Program-made: the position numbers and the translations under genes
Assembly: GCA_037132015.1 (NCBI GenBank)
Contig: JBAXPW010000078.1
Coordinates: 1 to 6,356 of the forward strand
Direction of reading: 5' to 3'
DNA: 6,356 nt
From: JBAXPW01 sp037132015
Lineage (GTDB): Bacteria; Patescibacteriota; Microgenomatia; UBA1406; GWC2-37-13
Shown here: positions 6,020-6,356 of the stretch, piece by piece
Position numbering within the stretch: position 1 is the stretch's first letter
Layout: the number at the start of each line of letters is the position of its first letter
Notes under the pieces: model-generated
Told to the model about the DNA's origin: nothing
The model's input: only the letters and a program-made list of their open reading frames with translations
Database searches by the model: none

Positions 6020-6214
6020 TGCGACGTAAAGACGAGTCACTGAATTGTTTTTTAAGAACTAGCAGTGCTGTTAGTTGGTCCAACCGATACATTCAGGATG
6101 AGTGGTCAACCCGTGTAAAACCGTCGGCGAACCCGCTAGGGAATGCTGAAACTGCCAGCCAGTACCAGGTGGAGAGGGTCAAGGTGAATATTCTGATAAG
6201 TCAACTACCGCTAT
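6019..6214 (+). ncRNA. Structured segment resembling the 5' end of a group II intron (remnant)
   Basis: The segment opens with GTGCGAC, fitting the GUGYG 5' end of bacterial group II introns. It continues with closely packed short helices typical of domain I: CACTG 6038-6042 with CAGTG 6063-6067, and GTTG/CAAC around 6075-6085. Phrases such as gtgtaaaaccgtcggc and ctagggaatgctg look familiar from such introns, but that is from memory. Only about 195 bases remain before the pheS stop. There is no maturase and no domain V or VI, so it would be a dead 5' fragment. The base composition is richer in GC than in the genes to its left. An unrelated structured RNA is the alternative. Confidence 0.38.
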
Positions 6215-6356
6215 CTACGCCCCAAACTGCCTCAACATCCGCAAATCATTCTCAAACAGCAACCTGATATCGTCAATCTTGTACCTCAGCAATACCGTGC
6301 GGTCAACGCCCATACCAAAAGCGTAGCCTGACCACTCTTCGGGGTCTATGCCGCAG
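6215..6356 (-). CDS. pheS: Phenylalanyl-tRNA synthetase alpha subunit, C-terminal end (partial)
   Basis: On the minus strand the frame runs in from the window edge to a TAG at 6217-6215 and gives the last 46 residues. GIDPEEWSGYAFGMGVDR, then LLRYKIDDIRLLFENDLR and a short tail, RMLRQFGA, match the C-terminus of PheS, which holds class II synthetase motif 3 (GMGxxR) and the terminal strand and helix of the catalytic core. PheS charges tRNA-Phe as an alpha2-beta2 enzyme with PheT in the cytoplasm. Only the 3' end is inside the window. It converges on the kinase-receiver-TIR operon and marks the likely core-genome edge of the accessory block. No clear intrinsic terminator for pheS is visible between 5975 and 6214 on this strand. 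Confidence 0.92.
   Translation of the reverse strand, partial: CGIDPEEWSGYAFGMGVDRTVLLRYKIDDIRLLFENDLRMLRQFGA

Noticed and set aside
6019..6267. 82-codon plus-strand open frame starting with GTG
   Set aside because: It runs through the structured intron-like segment and antisense into the pheS end, its product has no recognisable motif, and pheS on the other strand is clearly the real gene.
1..6356. CRISPR array, tRNA gene or transposase
   Set aside because: No regularly spaced repeats, no cloverleaf sequence and no transposase motifs could be seen on either strand.

Overview
The window is an AT-rich accessory segment between two more ordinary gene ends. On the left is the 3' end of an unrecognised plus-strand gene (to 122). 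On the right is the 3' end of pheS, phenylalanyl-tRNA synthetase alpha subunit, on the minus strand (6215-6356). The organism is probably a member of the Bacteroidota. The supporting signs are that Shine-Dalgarno sequences are weak or absent before the starts, -7 boxes of the TAnnTTTG type are present, and the genes are low in GC. No marker seen here settles the taxonomy.

Layout: (1) 123-730 is a 608-base non-coding stretch with one strong intrinsic terminator (314-354), short repeats and a hairpin. (2) 731-2356 encodes a 541-residue RelA/SpoT-type nucleotide pyrophosphokinase domain with an intact synthetase motif set and a long, TPR-like helical C-terminal half. (3) 2357-2720 is a non-coding spacer with a good Bacteroidota-type -7 element just before the next gene. 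(4) 2721-5974 is a tight three-gene operon: a soluble GAF-domain sensor histidine kinase (801 aa), a receiver-only response regulator (142 aa, overlapping the kinase by 14 bp) and a compact TIR-like protein of the CAP12/Pycsar-effector type (142 aa, starting 4 nt after the regulator stops). (5) 5975-6214 holds hairpins and a structured segment that looks like the 5' end of a degenerate group II intron. (6) The pheS end converges on the operon.

The most interesting unit is the kinase-receiver-TIR operon. Phosphorelay genes do not normally end in a stand-alone TIR enzyme, and no DNA-binding output domain is present. The simplest reading is a two-component system whose output is activation or release of a TIR effector, probably an NAD-consuming one, which would be a phage-defence or abortive-infection circuit. 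The nearest described system I know is Detocs, in which a histidine kinase, a receiver-only phosphate buffer and a receiver-effector fusion act together. Here the effector is not fused to a receiver and the kinase senses through GAF domains. The upstream RelA/SpoT-TPR gene may be a second, independent defence or toxin gene in the same island. Functional statements about defence are inference from family and context.
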